Shown: in pieces, positions 43,609 to 52,274 of the stretch
Numbering within the stretch: the first letter of the stretch is position 1
Layout of the letters: every line of letters begins with the position of its first letter
DNA from: JANRKF01 sp964519595
GTDB lineage: Bacteria > Pseudomonadota > Alphaproteobacteria > Rickettsiales > SXRF01
Direction: 5' to 3'
NCBI GenBank assembly: GCA_964519595.1
Contig: CAZFJN010000001.1
Location: 1-64,000, forward strand
Length of the DNA stretch: 64,000 nt
Made by a program: the position numbers and the translations under genes
The notes under the pieces: model-generated
What the model saw: only the letters and a program-made list of their open reading frames with translations
What the model was told of the DNA's origin: nothing
The model's database searches: none

Positions 43609-44025
43609 TTATTGAGATGAATCTGGCGGAATTGATTGTGTAACCACTGATAAATGCTCGCCGCCGGATGATTTAATTGCTTCCATAACATCAATAACCA
43701 TAGCAGCCGGCGCAGCTTCATCAGCCTTAACCGTTATAACCTTGCCAGGATGCTGAGTAAGCAACGGTTTAAGATATGAGGCAGCTTCCGACAAGGTAAT
43801 AATCTCATCGCCGATAATAAGCTCGTTGTGTTTTCCAAGCAGAATAACTAAATGCCCTTCATCAACCAGCTTGCCACTGGCAGCAAGCGGAGGATTTATA
43901 GAAATAACTTCAAATTTTTCCACAGTTCCTGCGATCATAAAAAAAATCAGCAGAAACATGGAAATATCAATCAGCGGAATAAGGCTGATTTCCAGACGTT
44001 TTTTACGTGTTCGTTCAAATTCCAC
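43609..44025 (-). CDS. exbD: ExbD/TolR-family protein (second copy)
   Basis: A 138-aa protein with an N-terminal helix (about 12-34, EISLIPLIDISMFLLIFFMIAG) that contains the proton-coupling Asp20, and a periplasmic domain. GTG is the start, with CGGAG 6 bases before it. It is cotranscribed with tonB. The expected ExbB partner is missing upstream, where a palindromic element starts only 20 bp from the start codon. It may share the ExbB encoded at 7755-8501. Confidence 0.88.
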   Translation of the reverse strand: MEFERTRKKRLEISLIPLIDISMFLLIFFMIAGTVEKFEVISINPPLAASGKLVDEGHLVILLGKHNELIIGDEIITLSEAASYLKPLLTQHPGKVITVKADEAAPAAMVIDVMEAIKSSGGEHLSVVTQSIPPDSSQ

Positions 44026-44044
44026 AATTTTCTCCGCTTGTTTG

Positions 44045-44187
44045 TATAGCCTTTAACGAGAAATTGCTCATAGCCCTCTCCCGCAGCGGCGAAGCAGCTG
44101 CTTCCCTCTCCCGCTTGCGGGAGAGGGTTAGGGAGAGGGCGCTTTGCGCCCAGATTTTTTATGACCAATTTTTCGTTAAAGGCTATA
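44045..44187. mobile_element. MITE-like element with 22-bp terminal inverted repeats
   Basis: The ends match: TATAGCCTTTAACGAGAAATTG (44045-44066) and the complement at 44165-44187, with one mismatch. The interior carries the palindrome CCTCTCCCGCTTGCGGGAGAGG near 44105-44126 plus GGGAGAGGGCGC, a type of GC-rich repeat seen in many proteobacterial genomes. There is no coding capacity. It is just upstream of the second exbD. Confidence 0.75.
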
Positions 44188-44412
44188 GCTTTATTTACAG
44201 TTTTATTTGTAACTTTATTTGTAGATATTATTCATGAGATTTTTGTAGTTTTTATCTGCAATATTGTCAAAAATATTGTCAAAATATTCGCAACATATTG
44301 TAATATATTATTTGTACATTTGTACAAATGTACAAATGTACATTTTAAATTGTTATCAGCTGTTAATTGATTGCCTTATTCCGCATTATTACGCGCCTTA
44401 TTATGCGCCTTA
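44188..44412. other. AT-rich spacer with TGTACA palindromes
   Basis: No gene. TTTGTACATTTGTACAAATG with a further ACAAATGTACATT at 44311-44344 repeats the unit seen before gltA and before the usher gene. ATATTGTCAAAA is duplicated at 44261-44284, and CGCCTTATTA(T/C)GCGC repeats end the spacer. Confidence 0.6.
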
Positions 44413-45396
44413 TTACGCGCGCGCTGGCGATTCTTCTGCTTGCGCTATTGATTGCCTTACCAGCTCTTCGTAATTATTCTGTGGCCGGATTTTTTGTGTA
44501 TAGTTTTTCAAGTCAGCAACATTGTCAGTGCTAACCGCAGCAATATCAGGAAGCTCCGGCAGTGCTTCCTGCTGCTTATGAACTGGCATTATAACTGGAT
44601 CTGGCGCTGGCGTATTAACTCGCGCTGGCCAGCTATCAGCAATTGATTTTCCACTTAACAAATCTGCGAAAAAATTCACCGCCTTGCGCGTTATAATCGG
44701 ATAGCTGATTCCGAAATTAGCGCCAAATAAGCCGCCAATTCCGGCAAAATAGCTGCTTACTACCGCCACGCTGCTGGCTGAAGCGCCAAGCAGAAATTTT
44801 GCCGCCGGCATAGCAAATTGCGCGACCATTGGACTTTCAGGAACGCCAAAACCGCCAACTGCATATAATGCTCCGGCAAAAACAAGGCCGCCAACAGCGC
44901 CAATTCCTGCGAAGATAAGAGATTTTTTGATGCTGACATAATCAGAAAAGCGCAGATTTTTTTCTTTATCCTCTTCCTTCTGCGCGACCATTTCCTCAAT
45001 CAGCTCAACCGGAGCGTCAGGATTCGCGCGCACTAAGCGATCAATATCACGCGCAATCTGCCGCCTTTCAAATTCCTTCATTGCTGAAGCAGCAGCTCCT
45101 GCTCCTGGTCCGACAGTCGCGCCGATAACAAGGCCGCTGCTGATTCCTAAAGCGGAGAAAATCGCAACTGATTGTCCAACCAGCTCGGCAGTCAAAGGCA
45201 AACCAAACATCGCCGGCGGCAGCAAAGCCAGCAATCCGATAGAAGCGCCAACTACCAGCGCCACTGACATCATTCCCCAAATCGCCGCTGCCCGCCTTTT
45301 CCACGCACCGTCCCAGGCGACATCCTGATAGCTTGGAATGTCTATCCTTGCCTGAATTTCAGCGATTTTTTCATTGATGCTTTCTTCTGAAGCCAT
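44413..45396 (-). CDS. Uncharacterised multi-pass membrane protein with duplicated helix pairs
   Basis: A 327-aa protein I cannot assign to a family. A charged N-terminus (1-33) is followed by two hydrophobic helices (about 38-62 and 72-102), a charged cytosolic-looking segment with ERRQIARDIDRLVRANPDAPVELIEEMV, and two further hydrophobic regions (about 157-182 and 190-232). The two helix pairs share the pattern of a GxxxG-rich helix, a proline, and a Gly/Ala/Ser-rich helix ending in a glycine-rich turn, so a duplication is likely. The C-terminal 90 residues are soluble. It is codirectional with exbD/tonB, but 387 bp away. Confidence 0.75.
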   Translation of the reverse strand: MASEESINEKIAEIQARIDIPSYQDVAWDGAWKRRAAAIWGMMSVALVVGASIGLLALLPPAMFGLPLTAELVGQSVAIFSALGISSGLVIGATVGPGAGAAASAMKEFERRQIARDIDRLVRANPDAPVELIEEMVAQKEEDKEKNLRFSDYVSIKKSLIFAGIGAVGGLVFAGALYAVGGFGVPESPMVAQFAMPAAKFLLGASASSVAVVSSYFAGIGGLFGANFGISYPIITRKAVNFFADLLSGKSIADSWPARVNTPAPDPVIMPVHKQQEALPELPDIAAVSTDNVADLKNYTQKIRPQNNYEELVRQSIAQAEESPARA

Positions 45397-45527
45397 TACT
45401 GCCGCCTGATTATGAAACTATCTGAGATAATTACTGTTTATCAGGATTGTAGCATATACTAAACATCTGTTATATTAAGATTTAATGACAGTTGCCTGAT
45501 GGTAAAATACTAGGGCAAGGCATTGAT

Positions 45528-46376
45528 TTACAGATATCTTTCTGCGTAAGTATAAAAATATTTTTTATTGTAATAGCGAACAATATCGTCAAATTCTGTA
45601 TTTCTAGTTCCTGCTGTGACAGTTATATTTCTCTGCATGTGAATTGTAAGAGCAGTATTGTCAGCAACCGCTCCTGCCGAACTGTTACACATGCAGTTTT
45701 CCTGCTCTTTGACGTTAGTGCTGCCGGAACTGACTCTACTGCCAGCAACATTGTAAGCGCCATGACCATTTGGACCATGGCTTAACACTACGGCCAGAAC
45801 ATCGTCAGTAATTGTCGTTCCACCATCATCAACGACATTCAGTAAATTAGTATCAGTAACTCCGGCGGTGCCGTTAATTCCAGTAAAATTAGTGGAATTA
45901 TTTGCTTCTTTGTCAATATAGTAAGTAAAAAGCCTGCCCCAGGGATCATAAGCAACATCATCCGGCAAGCCTAAGGTGCGAACTGGAACAGAACCACCAA
46001 ATACGCTATTTCCACCATCAGTTAAGTTTAAGTTAGAGTCAATTGTCCCTCCGTCATGACAATTCTCCGCTGCACCATCAGACTGCAAGCCAAAATTAGC
46101 AGCAGAAAGAGCCAGTCTGGAATCGCCTGGGCAAGGCAGTTTATTATTGACGATACGATATTGATAAAGGGCTTTTTCGATCATGTCCATTTTACGCTTC
46201 AACTCTTCCTGCTGAGAAACTCGCAATTTACGGTTTTCAATTGACACAACTCCGGCCAGCAGCAGCGAAGTAACCAGCAGCACTATTGAAAGCTCAATCA
46301 GCGTAAATCCACCACGCGGTAGACGGCGCAAATAATAGGCAAATAAATTCAAAAATATTTTGCTCTGTATTTTCAT
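45528..46376 (-). CDS. Pseudopilin/prepilin-type N-terminal cleavage domain protein
   Basis: A type IV pilin-like secretion protein. The class III signal is RGGFTLIELSIVLL: cleavage after Gly23 and methylation of Phe24 would be expected, with Glu28 as the E5 residue. The helix runs to about residue 46, then coiled helical QEELKRKMDMIEKALYQYRIVNNKLPCPGD. The globular part has four cysteines and Gly/Thr/Asn-rich loops. GspG/H-like proteins share this order, but the rest of a secretion system is not in the window. The only prepilin-peptidase homologue here (23971) lacks its catalytic Asp residues. Confidence 0.85.
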   Translation of the reverse strand: MKIQSKIFLNLFAYYLRRLPRGGFTLIELSIVLLVTSLLLAGVVSIENRKLRVSQQEELKRKMDMIEKALYQYRIVNNKLPCPGDSRLALSAANFGLQSDGAAENCHDGGTIDSNLNLTDGGNSVFGGSVPVRTLGLPDDVAYDPWGRLFTYYIDKEANNSTNFTGINGTAGVTDTNLLNVVDDGGTTITDDVLAVVLSHGPNGHGAYNVAGSRVSSGSTNVKEQENCMCNSSAGAVADNTALTIHMQRNITVTAGTRNTEFDDIVRYYNKKYFYTYAERYL

Positions 46377-46665
46377 AGAAGTTATTATTACACTTTATTG
46401 TTTTTTATTTCTAGGAAATTTTCTATAGGAAATTTTCTATAGGAAATTGCCACAAAAAATTGGCAACAAAAAATTTTTTACAGAAAATTTTTCATAGTCG
46501 CTACATAATCGCTACATAATAATCACTACATAATAATCGCTACATAATCCAAATAAGAATCATTATCACTTGACTTGGTTTAATCTTTCTTTCATCAAAA
46601 TGGAATAAATATGCTGATTTGAAAGAATTTAAGGATTTGAAGAAATTTAAGGATTTTAAAGAACA
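46377..46665. repeat. Spacer with two tandem-repeat tracts
   Basis: GGAAATTTTCTATA occurs three times at about 46414-46448, and CGCTACATAAT / CACTACATAATAAT units occur four times at about 46499-46550. AAGGATTT words recur before the bacterioferritin start. No gene is seen. Confidence 0.65.
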
Positions 46666-47259
46666 GTGAAGAATAGCAACGAAATATTATCCGGCAAGAT
46701 TGCAAATGACGTTATAGATCATTTGAACGGCGTTTTGCGCGATACGCTGACGGCGATTAATCAGTATTTTCTTCATGCGCGGCTGCTTAAACATAACAGC
46801 CTGATGAGCCTTGCCGACAGTGAATATAAAAAATCACTTGATGAAATGAAACATGCCGACATGCTGGTTGAGCGGATTTTGCTATCTGGTGGTTTTCCGA
46901 ATTTGCAGGAGCTGGGAAAGTTGCGAATCGGCAATTCCACTGCGGAAATTATTGCCTGCGATTTGCAACTTGCTGCACAATCGTTGCAGGCGGCAAAAAA
47001 GGCAATTGCTGTTTGCAATGTTAATGATGATTATGTAAGCTGCGGTATTCTGCGCCGCATAGAATCAGCCAGAGAAGAGCATATTGCTTTTCTTCAGGCG
47101 CAAACTGGCTTAGCTGATTCTGAGAAAAATTATAAAACCACAGCTAAGGATTTTTCTCTGGAAGATTTTATAGTAAATTCCGATTCTGTGATAAATTCAG
47201 ATTCTGTGATAAATTACGATTCTATGGTAAATTCAAAACAAAAAGAAATTCAGGATTAG
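46666..47259 (+). CDS. bfr: Bacterioferritin-like protein lacking several ferroxidase ligands
   Basis: The bacterioferritin fold is clear: TAINQYFLHARLLK, SLDEMKHADMLVERILLSGGFPNLQELGKLRIG, DDYVSCGILRRIESAREEHI. Gap-free alignment by eye to E. coli Bfr (offset 9) keeps Glu51 (Glu60 here), His54 (His63), His130 (His139) and the haem ligand Met52 (Met61). Ferroxidase residues Glu18, Glu94 and Glu127 are Thr27, Ala103 and Arg136. It should still assemble and bind haem at the subunit interface, but probably cannot oxidise iron alone. The C-terminal tail is an in-frame repeat of S-D-S-V-I-N. GTG is the start. A cyclophilin gene follows 2 bp later. Confidence 0.88.
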   Translation: MKNSNEILSGKIANDVIDHLNGVLRDTLTAINQYFLHARLLKHNSLMSLADSEYKKSLDEMKHADMLVERILLSGGFPNLQELGKLRIGNSTAEIIACDLQLAAQSLQAAKKAIAVCNVNDDYVSCGILRRIESAREEHIAFLQAQTGLADSEKNYKTTAKDFSLEDFIVNSDSVINSDSVINYDSMVNSKQKEIQD

Positions 47260-47261
47260 TT

Positions 47262-47948
47262 ATGATCGCAGTTTTTATTTCTAAAATTTCTAATAAATCG
47301 CTGATTTCTAAAGAATTGTCGATTTTTTTTGCAACCGCCTTACTGGCGCTAACCTTTTATTCAGGAAACATCTCTATGTCCGCTGCTGCCGATCTTGAAA
47401 ACACTCTTTATCTGGATTTAACTTATGGCCGCGTGGTGATAGAAATGCGCCCGGATCTGGCGCCTAATCATGTGGCAAGAATCAAGGAGCTGACGCGCGC
47501 TAAATTTTATGACGGCGTGGTTTTTCATCGCGTAATTACCGGATTTATGGCGCAAACTGGAGATCCTACTGGAACTGGCGCTGGCGGCTCAGGAAAAAAC
47601 ATCAAAGCTGAATTCAACCATGAACCACATGTGCGCGGCGCGGTTTCAATGGCCAGAACTAATGATATTGACGGCGCGGATAGTCAGTTTTTCATTGTAT
47701 TAGCTGATTCAAAATATCTAGACGGACAATATACTTACTGGGGAAAAGTGACTAAAGGCATGGAATTTGTCGATAAGATAAAAAAAGGCTCTGCTTATAA
47801 TAATGGCGAAGTGCGAAATCCTGATAAAATCGTCAAAATGCAAGTTGCTGCAGATGTTAAAGATGAGCAAGCGGCTGATAATAATGACAAGGCGGAACAA
47901 GCTGATAAGGCAGAAAAAGCTGATAAAGATGATAAAGCTGGAAAATAG
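47262..47948 (+). CDS. ppiA: Periplasmic peptidylprolyl isomerase, cyclophilin type
   Basis: Catalyses cis-trans isomerisation of Xaa-Pro bonds. The cyclophilin core runs from about residue 47: VVFHRVITGFMAQTGDPTGTG with the catalytic Arg, then GAVSMARTND, DSQFFIVLAD and YTYWGKVTKGMEFVDKI. An N-terminal hydrophobic segment (about 21-43, ending SAAAD) should direct export. The tail after 205 is a charged repeat of D-K-A-(E)-K units, an in-frame slippage tract. It starts 2 bp after the bacterioferritin stop. Confidence 0.92.
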   Translation: MIAVFISKISNKSLISKELSIFFATALLALTFYSGNISMSAAADLENTLYLDLTYGRVVIEMRPDLAPNHVARIKELTRAKFYDGVVFHRVITGFMAQTGDPTGTGAGGSGKNIKAEFNHEPHVRGAVSMARTNDIDGADSQFFIVLADSKYLDGQYTYWGKVTKGMEFVDKIKKGSAYNNGEVRNPDKIVKMQVAADVKDEQAADNNDKAEQADKAEKADKDDKAGK

Positions 47949-47980
47949 TTAGAGAGCTTTTTTTTGAAAAAATATCTTTA

Positions 47981-49105
47981 ATGAAAACTGCGCTTTTTGA
48001 TTTTCATCTGCCGGAATCGCTGATTGCAATCAGTCCGGCTTTAAAGCGTGATGAGGCCAGAATGCTGGTTGTCGGCAGCGACAATTCGCCTGATAAAGCC
48101 AGAAAAGTCACTAGTGAATTCGCTGATGATATTGTCGCATCATTTCCTTTATATTTACGCGCTGAGGATATTGTCGTATTTAATGATAGTCGCGTTATTC
48201 CGGCGCGGCTTTTCGGCAAGCGTGGCGCGGCAAGAGTTGAGATTCTATTGCATAAAGAGCAGCAAATCAGCTCTGATCAGCATATATGGTCATGTTTTGC
48301 CAAGCCGGCAAAGCGCCTTAAAGCTGGCGATGATATTATTTTCGCTGCTGACTTTACCGCGCGCGTAATCAGCAAGGAAGCTTCCGGCGAGCTGCTAATA
48401 GAGCTTGATCCGCAAATCAGGCAAGATAAGAGCAGCTTATTAGAAAAGCTGTATAAATATGGCAAAATGCCAATTCCGCCTTACATTGAGAAAAAACGAA
48501 AATCATCACACATAAATTCCGCAGCAGATAATTCAAAAGCAGATTCTGACATCAGCGATTATCAAACCATCTATGCGCGTAATGAAGGCTCAGTTGCCGC
48601 GCCAACTGCCGGTTTGCATTTTACGCAAGAAATGCTTGCCGCAATAGAAAAATCCGGCGCAAAAAAAACTTTTGTAACCTTGCATGTTGGCGCTGGAACT
48701 TTTTTTCCAGTTAAAAGCGAAAATACGCAAGATCATGTAATGCACAGCGAATTAGCGTATATTTCCGCAGAAAGCGCTGCGGCGATAAATTCAGCGCGGA
48801 AAAAAGGCGGCCGCGTGATTGCCGTTGGCACAACAAGCCTGCGTGTTTTAGAATCAGCAGCAATGGAAAATGGCGAAATTATGCCTTATAAAAACGAAAC
48901 GGCGATTTTTATAACTCCTGGTTATAAATTTCGCGTAGTTGATCTGCTGCTTACTAATTTTCATTTACCGCGCTCAACCTTATTCATGCTGGTTTGCGCG
49001 TTCAGCGGCATCGAGAAAATGCACAATGCTTATCAACATGCAATTACTCAAAACTATCGTTTTTATTCCTACGGCGATGCTTGTTTGCTAAAACGCTGTG
49101 ATTAG
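47981..49105 (+). CDS. queA: S-adenosylmethionine:tRNA ribosyltransferase-isomerase
   Basis: Transfers and isomerises the ribosyl moiety of SAM onto preQ1 in tRNA, giving epoxyqueuosine. Conserved stretches include VFNDSRVIPARLFG, GKMPIPPYI, GSVAAPTAGLHFT, LHVGAGTFFPV and TTSLRVLES, and DLLLTNFHLPRSTLFMLV near the C-terminus. 374 aa is slightly long because about 20 Asn/Ser/Asp-rich residues are inserted after PPYIEKK, before the conserved QTIYA. It overlaps pstB by 4 bp tail to tail. Confidence 0.95.
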   Translation: MKTALFDFHLPESLIAISPALKRDEARMLVVGSDNSPDKARKVTSEFADDIVASFPLYLRAEDIVVFNDSRVIPARLFGKRGAARVEILLHKEQQISSDQHIWSCFAKPAKRLKAGDDIIFAADFTARVISKEASGELLIELDPQIRQDKSSLLEKLYKYGKMPIPPYIEKKRKSSHINSAADNSKADSDISDYQTIYARNEGSVAAPTAGLHFTQEMLAAIEKSGAKKTFVTLHVGAGTFFPVKSENTQDHVMHSELAYISAESAAAINSARKKGGRVIAVGTTSLRVLESAAMENGEIMPYKNETAIFITPGYKFRVVDLLLTNFHLPRSTLFMLVCAFSGIEKMHNAYQHAITQNYRFYSYGDACLLKRCD

Positions 49106-49902
49106 CCGTAACGTCCGCTGATATAATCCTGAGTTTGTTTCTCAAGCGGCGCGGTGAATATCTGTCTGGTTTCTCCGCTTTCAATAATTTTTCCAAGATG
49201 AAAAAAACAAGTGCGCTGCGAAACGCGAGCCGCCTGCTGCATTGAATGCGTAACGATTATTATAGTGAAATTCTGTTTCAACTCCTCAATAAGCGCCTCT
49301 ATTCTGGCAGTTGCTATTGGATCAAGGGCAGAACATGGTTCGTCCATTAAAATAATTTCCGGATTAACTGCGATGGTTCGCGCTATACATAAGCGCTGCT
49401 GCTGACCGCCGGAAAGTCCGGTTGCCGGCTCAAGCAGACGATCCTTCACTTCTTCCAGCAAGCCAGCGCGTTTTAAGCTGTGTTCAACAATTGCATCAAG
49501 CTCGCTTTTATTCGCTGCTAAACCGTGAATCTTCGCGCCATAAGCAACATTATCATAAATAGATTTCGGAAATGGATTTGGCTTTTGAAAGACCATGCCA
49601 ATCCAGCGCCGCAACAAAACAACATCCTCAGCAGAAGAATTTATATTTTTACCGTCAACAATTATATCACCATCAACACGGCAGGAATCTATTATGTCAT
49701 TCATACGGTTTATGCAGCGCAGAAAGGTTGATTTTCCGCAGCCGGAAGGGCCGATAAGCGCAGTAACCTGATTTTCAGGAATTTCAATATTAACATCAAA
49801 CAAGGCCTGCTTGTCGCCGTAAAATACATTAACAGCACGAGTTATGATCTTGTTTTTTATTTGCTCCTTGATATCAGCTAATTTTATGGTTGATTCATAC
49901 AT
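49102..49902 (-). CDS. pstB: Phosphate ABC transporter ATP-binding protein
   Basis: ATPase of the high-affinity phosphate importer. Walker A GPSGCGKST, the signature LSGGQQQRLCIAR, Walker B IILMDEPCSALDP and the switch His in VTHSMQQAARVS are complete. INRMNDIIDSCRVDG is the PstB-specific segment. 266 aa is typical. It follows pstA by 4 bp. Confidence 0.97.
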   Translation of the reverse strand: MYESTIKLADIKEQIKNKIITRAVNVFYGDKQALFDVNIEIPENQVTALIGPSGCGKSTFLRCINRMNDIIDSCRVDGDIIVDGKNINSSAEDVVLLRRWIGMVFQKPNPFPKSIYDNVAYGAKIHGLAANKSELDAIVEHSLKRAGLLEEVKDRLLEPATGLSGGQQQRLCIARTIAVNPEIILMDEPCSALDPIATARIEALIEELKQNFTIIIVTHSMQQAARVSQRTCFFHLGKIIESGETRQIFTAPLEKQTQDYISGRYG

Positions 49903-49906
49903 AATT

Positions 49907-51253
49907 TTACCATTTTATTTCATATTTTTTACGCAACATAATTGCCAACATATTCATTGCCAACAACAATAACAGCAGAACCATAATCGCCGCTGAGGTT
50001 CTGGCAGCAAATCCTGCTTCCGGACTGCCTGCCCAGAGGTAAATCTGCACTGGCATAACAGTTGCGGCGGAGGTAAATCCGGAAGGAATATCAACCACAA
50101 AAGCCACCATTCCGACCATCAGTAAAGGCGCAGTTTCACCAAGAGCGCGCGCCATTCCAAGAATAGTTCCAGTCATTATTCCCGGCATTGAAAGTGGCAG
50201 AGTGTGATGCCAGACAACCTGCAATGGCGATGCTCCCAGCGCTAAAGCCGCCTGACGTATTGAAGAAGGTATTGATTTAAGAGCAGCACGAGTGGCAATT
50301 ATTATAACCGGCAAAGCCATAAGCGCCAGAGTAAGACCTCCGACCAACGGCGCGGAACGTGGAAGATGCATAAAATTTATATAAACCGCTAAACCAAGCA
50401 AACCATAAACAATAGAAGGAACAGCCGCCAGATTATTGATGTTTACTTCAATAAACTCAGTAAGTAAGTTGCTTTTTGCGAATTCTTCTAAATAAACTGC
50501 CGCCATTACCGCCAGAGGAAAAGCGGCCAGCAAACATATCAGCATGGTGAAAAAAGATCCGGCAATTGCGCCAAAAAATCCGGCATTCTCCGGAGATCTT
50601 GAATCACCGCGTGTTAAAAATCCATAATCAATTCCGCTTTTAACATCTGATCCGAAAGCTGAACTGGAAGCTGAACCTGAAACTGATCCGGCAACAAAAT
50701 TCGCCATAGCGCGCGATTGCGCTGCGCTGATAGTTTCACTATCCGGATTATCAAGAAATTCCGCCGCTATCGCCGAGGCAGGAAGCCATAATGAAAATTT
50801 TATCAGCGAATTTTCTTGCGAATTTTCTTGCGAATTTTCTCCGGCAGAATTTAAATCATATTCGACCATCGCCTGCCTTATTTCTAAACCGGAAGCGCTG
50901 CCAAAGAGTTTTAATATCTCACGACGCTCTCCAGCTGAAAATTCTGTAAAACGCTTGTCAATAGCCGCGCGCAGAAAAACATTAAAACGTTGCGGCGCAA
51001 TGTCGGCAAGCTCCTCGCCTTTATCAAGCTCCAGCAAAGCAATATCTGCCTCAAAATCCATACGAATTTCTGAACGAACAAAGCCCGGCAATCCTGAAAC
51101 AGCGATACTGCCAAGCAGCAACACAAGGCAAGCCAGAGAAAAACCAAGCGCAATCCTTCCATATAAAGCGAATCTCCGCTCAGAACGCATTCGACGCTGA
51201 TGATGAAAAGCCGCATTAAAAGCAGCATTATTGCTTGCTAAATCTCTATTCAT
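49907..51253 (-). CDS. pstA: Phosphate ABC transporter permease PstA (long alphaproteobacterial form)
   Basis: Permease subunit with an N-terminal helix (about 35-55), a periplasmic DUF3333-type region (about 60-225) and five further helices. The permease loop that docks PstB is IRQAALALGASPLQVVWHHTLPLSMPGIMTG. The frame is open to 51277, but GGGAAAG lies just before the ATG at 51253 (MNRDLASNN), which is chosen; it overlaps the pstC stop by 8 bp. An E-N-S-Q repeat lies near residue 140 in the periplasmic region. 448 aa, against about 280-300 for E. coli PstA. Confidence 0.93.
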   Translation of the reverse strand: MNRDLASNNAAFNAAFHHQRRMRSERRFALYGRIALGFSLACLVLLLGSIAVSGLPGFVRSEIRMDFEADIALLELDKGEELADIAPQRFNVFLRAAIDKRFTEFSAGERREILKLFGSASGLEIRQAMVEYDLNSAGENSQENSQENSLIKFSLWLPASAIAAEFLDNPDSETISAAQSRAMANFVAGSVSGSASSSAFGSDVKSGIDYGFLTRGDSRSPENAGFFGAIAGSFFTMLICLLAAFPLAVMAAVYLEEFAKSNLLTEFIEVNINNLAAVPSIVYGLLGLAVYINFMHLPRSAPLVGGLTLALMALPVIIIATRAALKSIPSSIRQAALALGASPLQVVWHHTLPLSMPGIMTGTILGMARALGETAPLLMVGMVAFVVDIPSGFTSAATVMPVQIYLWAGSPEAGFAARTSAAIMVLLLLLLAMNMLAIMLRKKYEIKW

Positions 51254-52199
51254 ATCTTTCCCGGTATTTCTTGACAATCAGCAGCGCTATTATGTTGAAA
51301 GCCAGAGTTACACAAAACAGAGTAAGGCCAAGCGCAAAAGCTGCCAGAGTCTTCGGACTGTCAAATTCATGATCGCCAACTAGCAATGATACCATCTGCA
51401 CGGTAACGGTAGTCACTGATTCCAAAGGATTAAAAGTAAGATTAGCCGCCATTCCTGCCGCCATAACCACGATCATTGTTTCGCCAACCGCCCGCGAAAC
51501 CGCCAACAACACTGCGCCCATAATTCCCGGTAAAGCCGCCGGCAACACAACCTGCTTGATTGTTTCCGAACGTGTCGCGCCAAGACCATAAGAAGCCTCG
51601 CGCAGGCTTCTTGGCACAGCTTTAATCATATCATCAGAAAGAGAGGAAATAAAAGGTATTATCATAATTCCCATAACTATTCCCGCCGCAAGGGCGCTCT
51701 CGGAAGCAACTGACAATCCTACTAAATTTCCGCTATCGCGCAGAAACGGCGCAACGACAATAACCGCAAAATAACCATATACCACAGTCGGAATTCCCGC
51801 CAGTATTTCCAATGCCGGTTTATAAATTGCTCGTTGCGCCGGAGAAATATATTCCGCCATGTATATAGCGGAAAATAATCCAGCCGGAATGGCAACACAT
51901 AAGGCAACCAGAGTCACCAGAAGCGTGCCGAGAAATAAAGGAACAGCTCCGAAAGAGCCGCTTGAGCCAGCCTGATCAGCTCGCATCGCAGTTTGCGGAC
52001 TCCATTTTGTGCCAAAGAGAAAATCAAGCGCCGGAATATGCGAAAAAAACCTCAGCGCTTCATAAAGAACCGAGCTGATAATAGCCAGCGTAACAAAAAC
52101 AGACATCGCCGCAGCCAGCCATAAAAACACCATGACGAAAGCCGTTTTCGACTTGCCGGAAAAAGCCCGGCATGATCGCTTGTGCGCTGCGTATTTCAT
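51246..52199 (-). CDS. pstC: Phosphate ABC transporter permease PstC
   Basis: Permease partner of PstA with about six helices. The PstB-docking loop is LREASYGLGATRSETIKQVVLPAALPGIMGAVL and AGIPTVVYGYFAV is a PstC signature. 317 aa is normal. It is the first gene of pstCAB here. No phosphate-binding pstS, phoU or phoBR lies in the window. The upstream spacer contains repeated AGTACAA(G/A)A words; I cannot identify a Pho box with confidence. Confidence 0.95.
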   Translation of the reverse strand: MKYAAHKRSCRAFSGKSKTAFVMVFLWLAAAMSVFVTLAIISSVLYEALRFFSHIPALDFLFGTKWSPQTAMRADQAGSSGSFGAVPLFLGTLLVTLVALCVAIPAGLFSAIYMAEYISPAQRAIYKPALEILAGIPTVVYGYFAVIVVAPFLRDSGNLVGLSVASESALAAGIVMGIMIIPFISSLSDDMIKAVPRSLREASYGLGATRSETIKQVVLPAALPGIMGAVLLAVSRAVGETMIVVMAAGMAANLTFNPLESVTTVTVQMVSLLVGDHEFDSPKTLAAFALGLTLFCVTLAFNIIALLIVKKYRERYE

Positions 52200-52274
52200 G
52201 CGCGCAACGTTGTAACCAAAAAGCCTAACTAGTCAAGTACAAAGAACAGTACAAATAACAGTACAAGAACAACA
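52200..52274. repeat. Spacer repeats upstream of pstC
   Basis: Three AGTACAA words with AGAACA or ATAACA between them (about 52236-52268) form a short degenerate tandem repeat, followed by AAGAACAACA twice. No promoter can be named with confidence. Confidence 0.45.
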
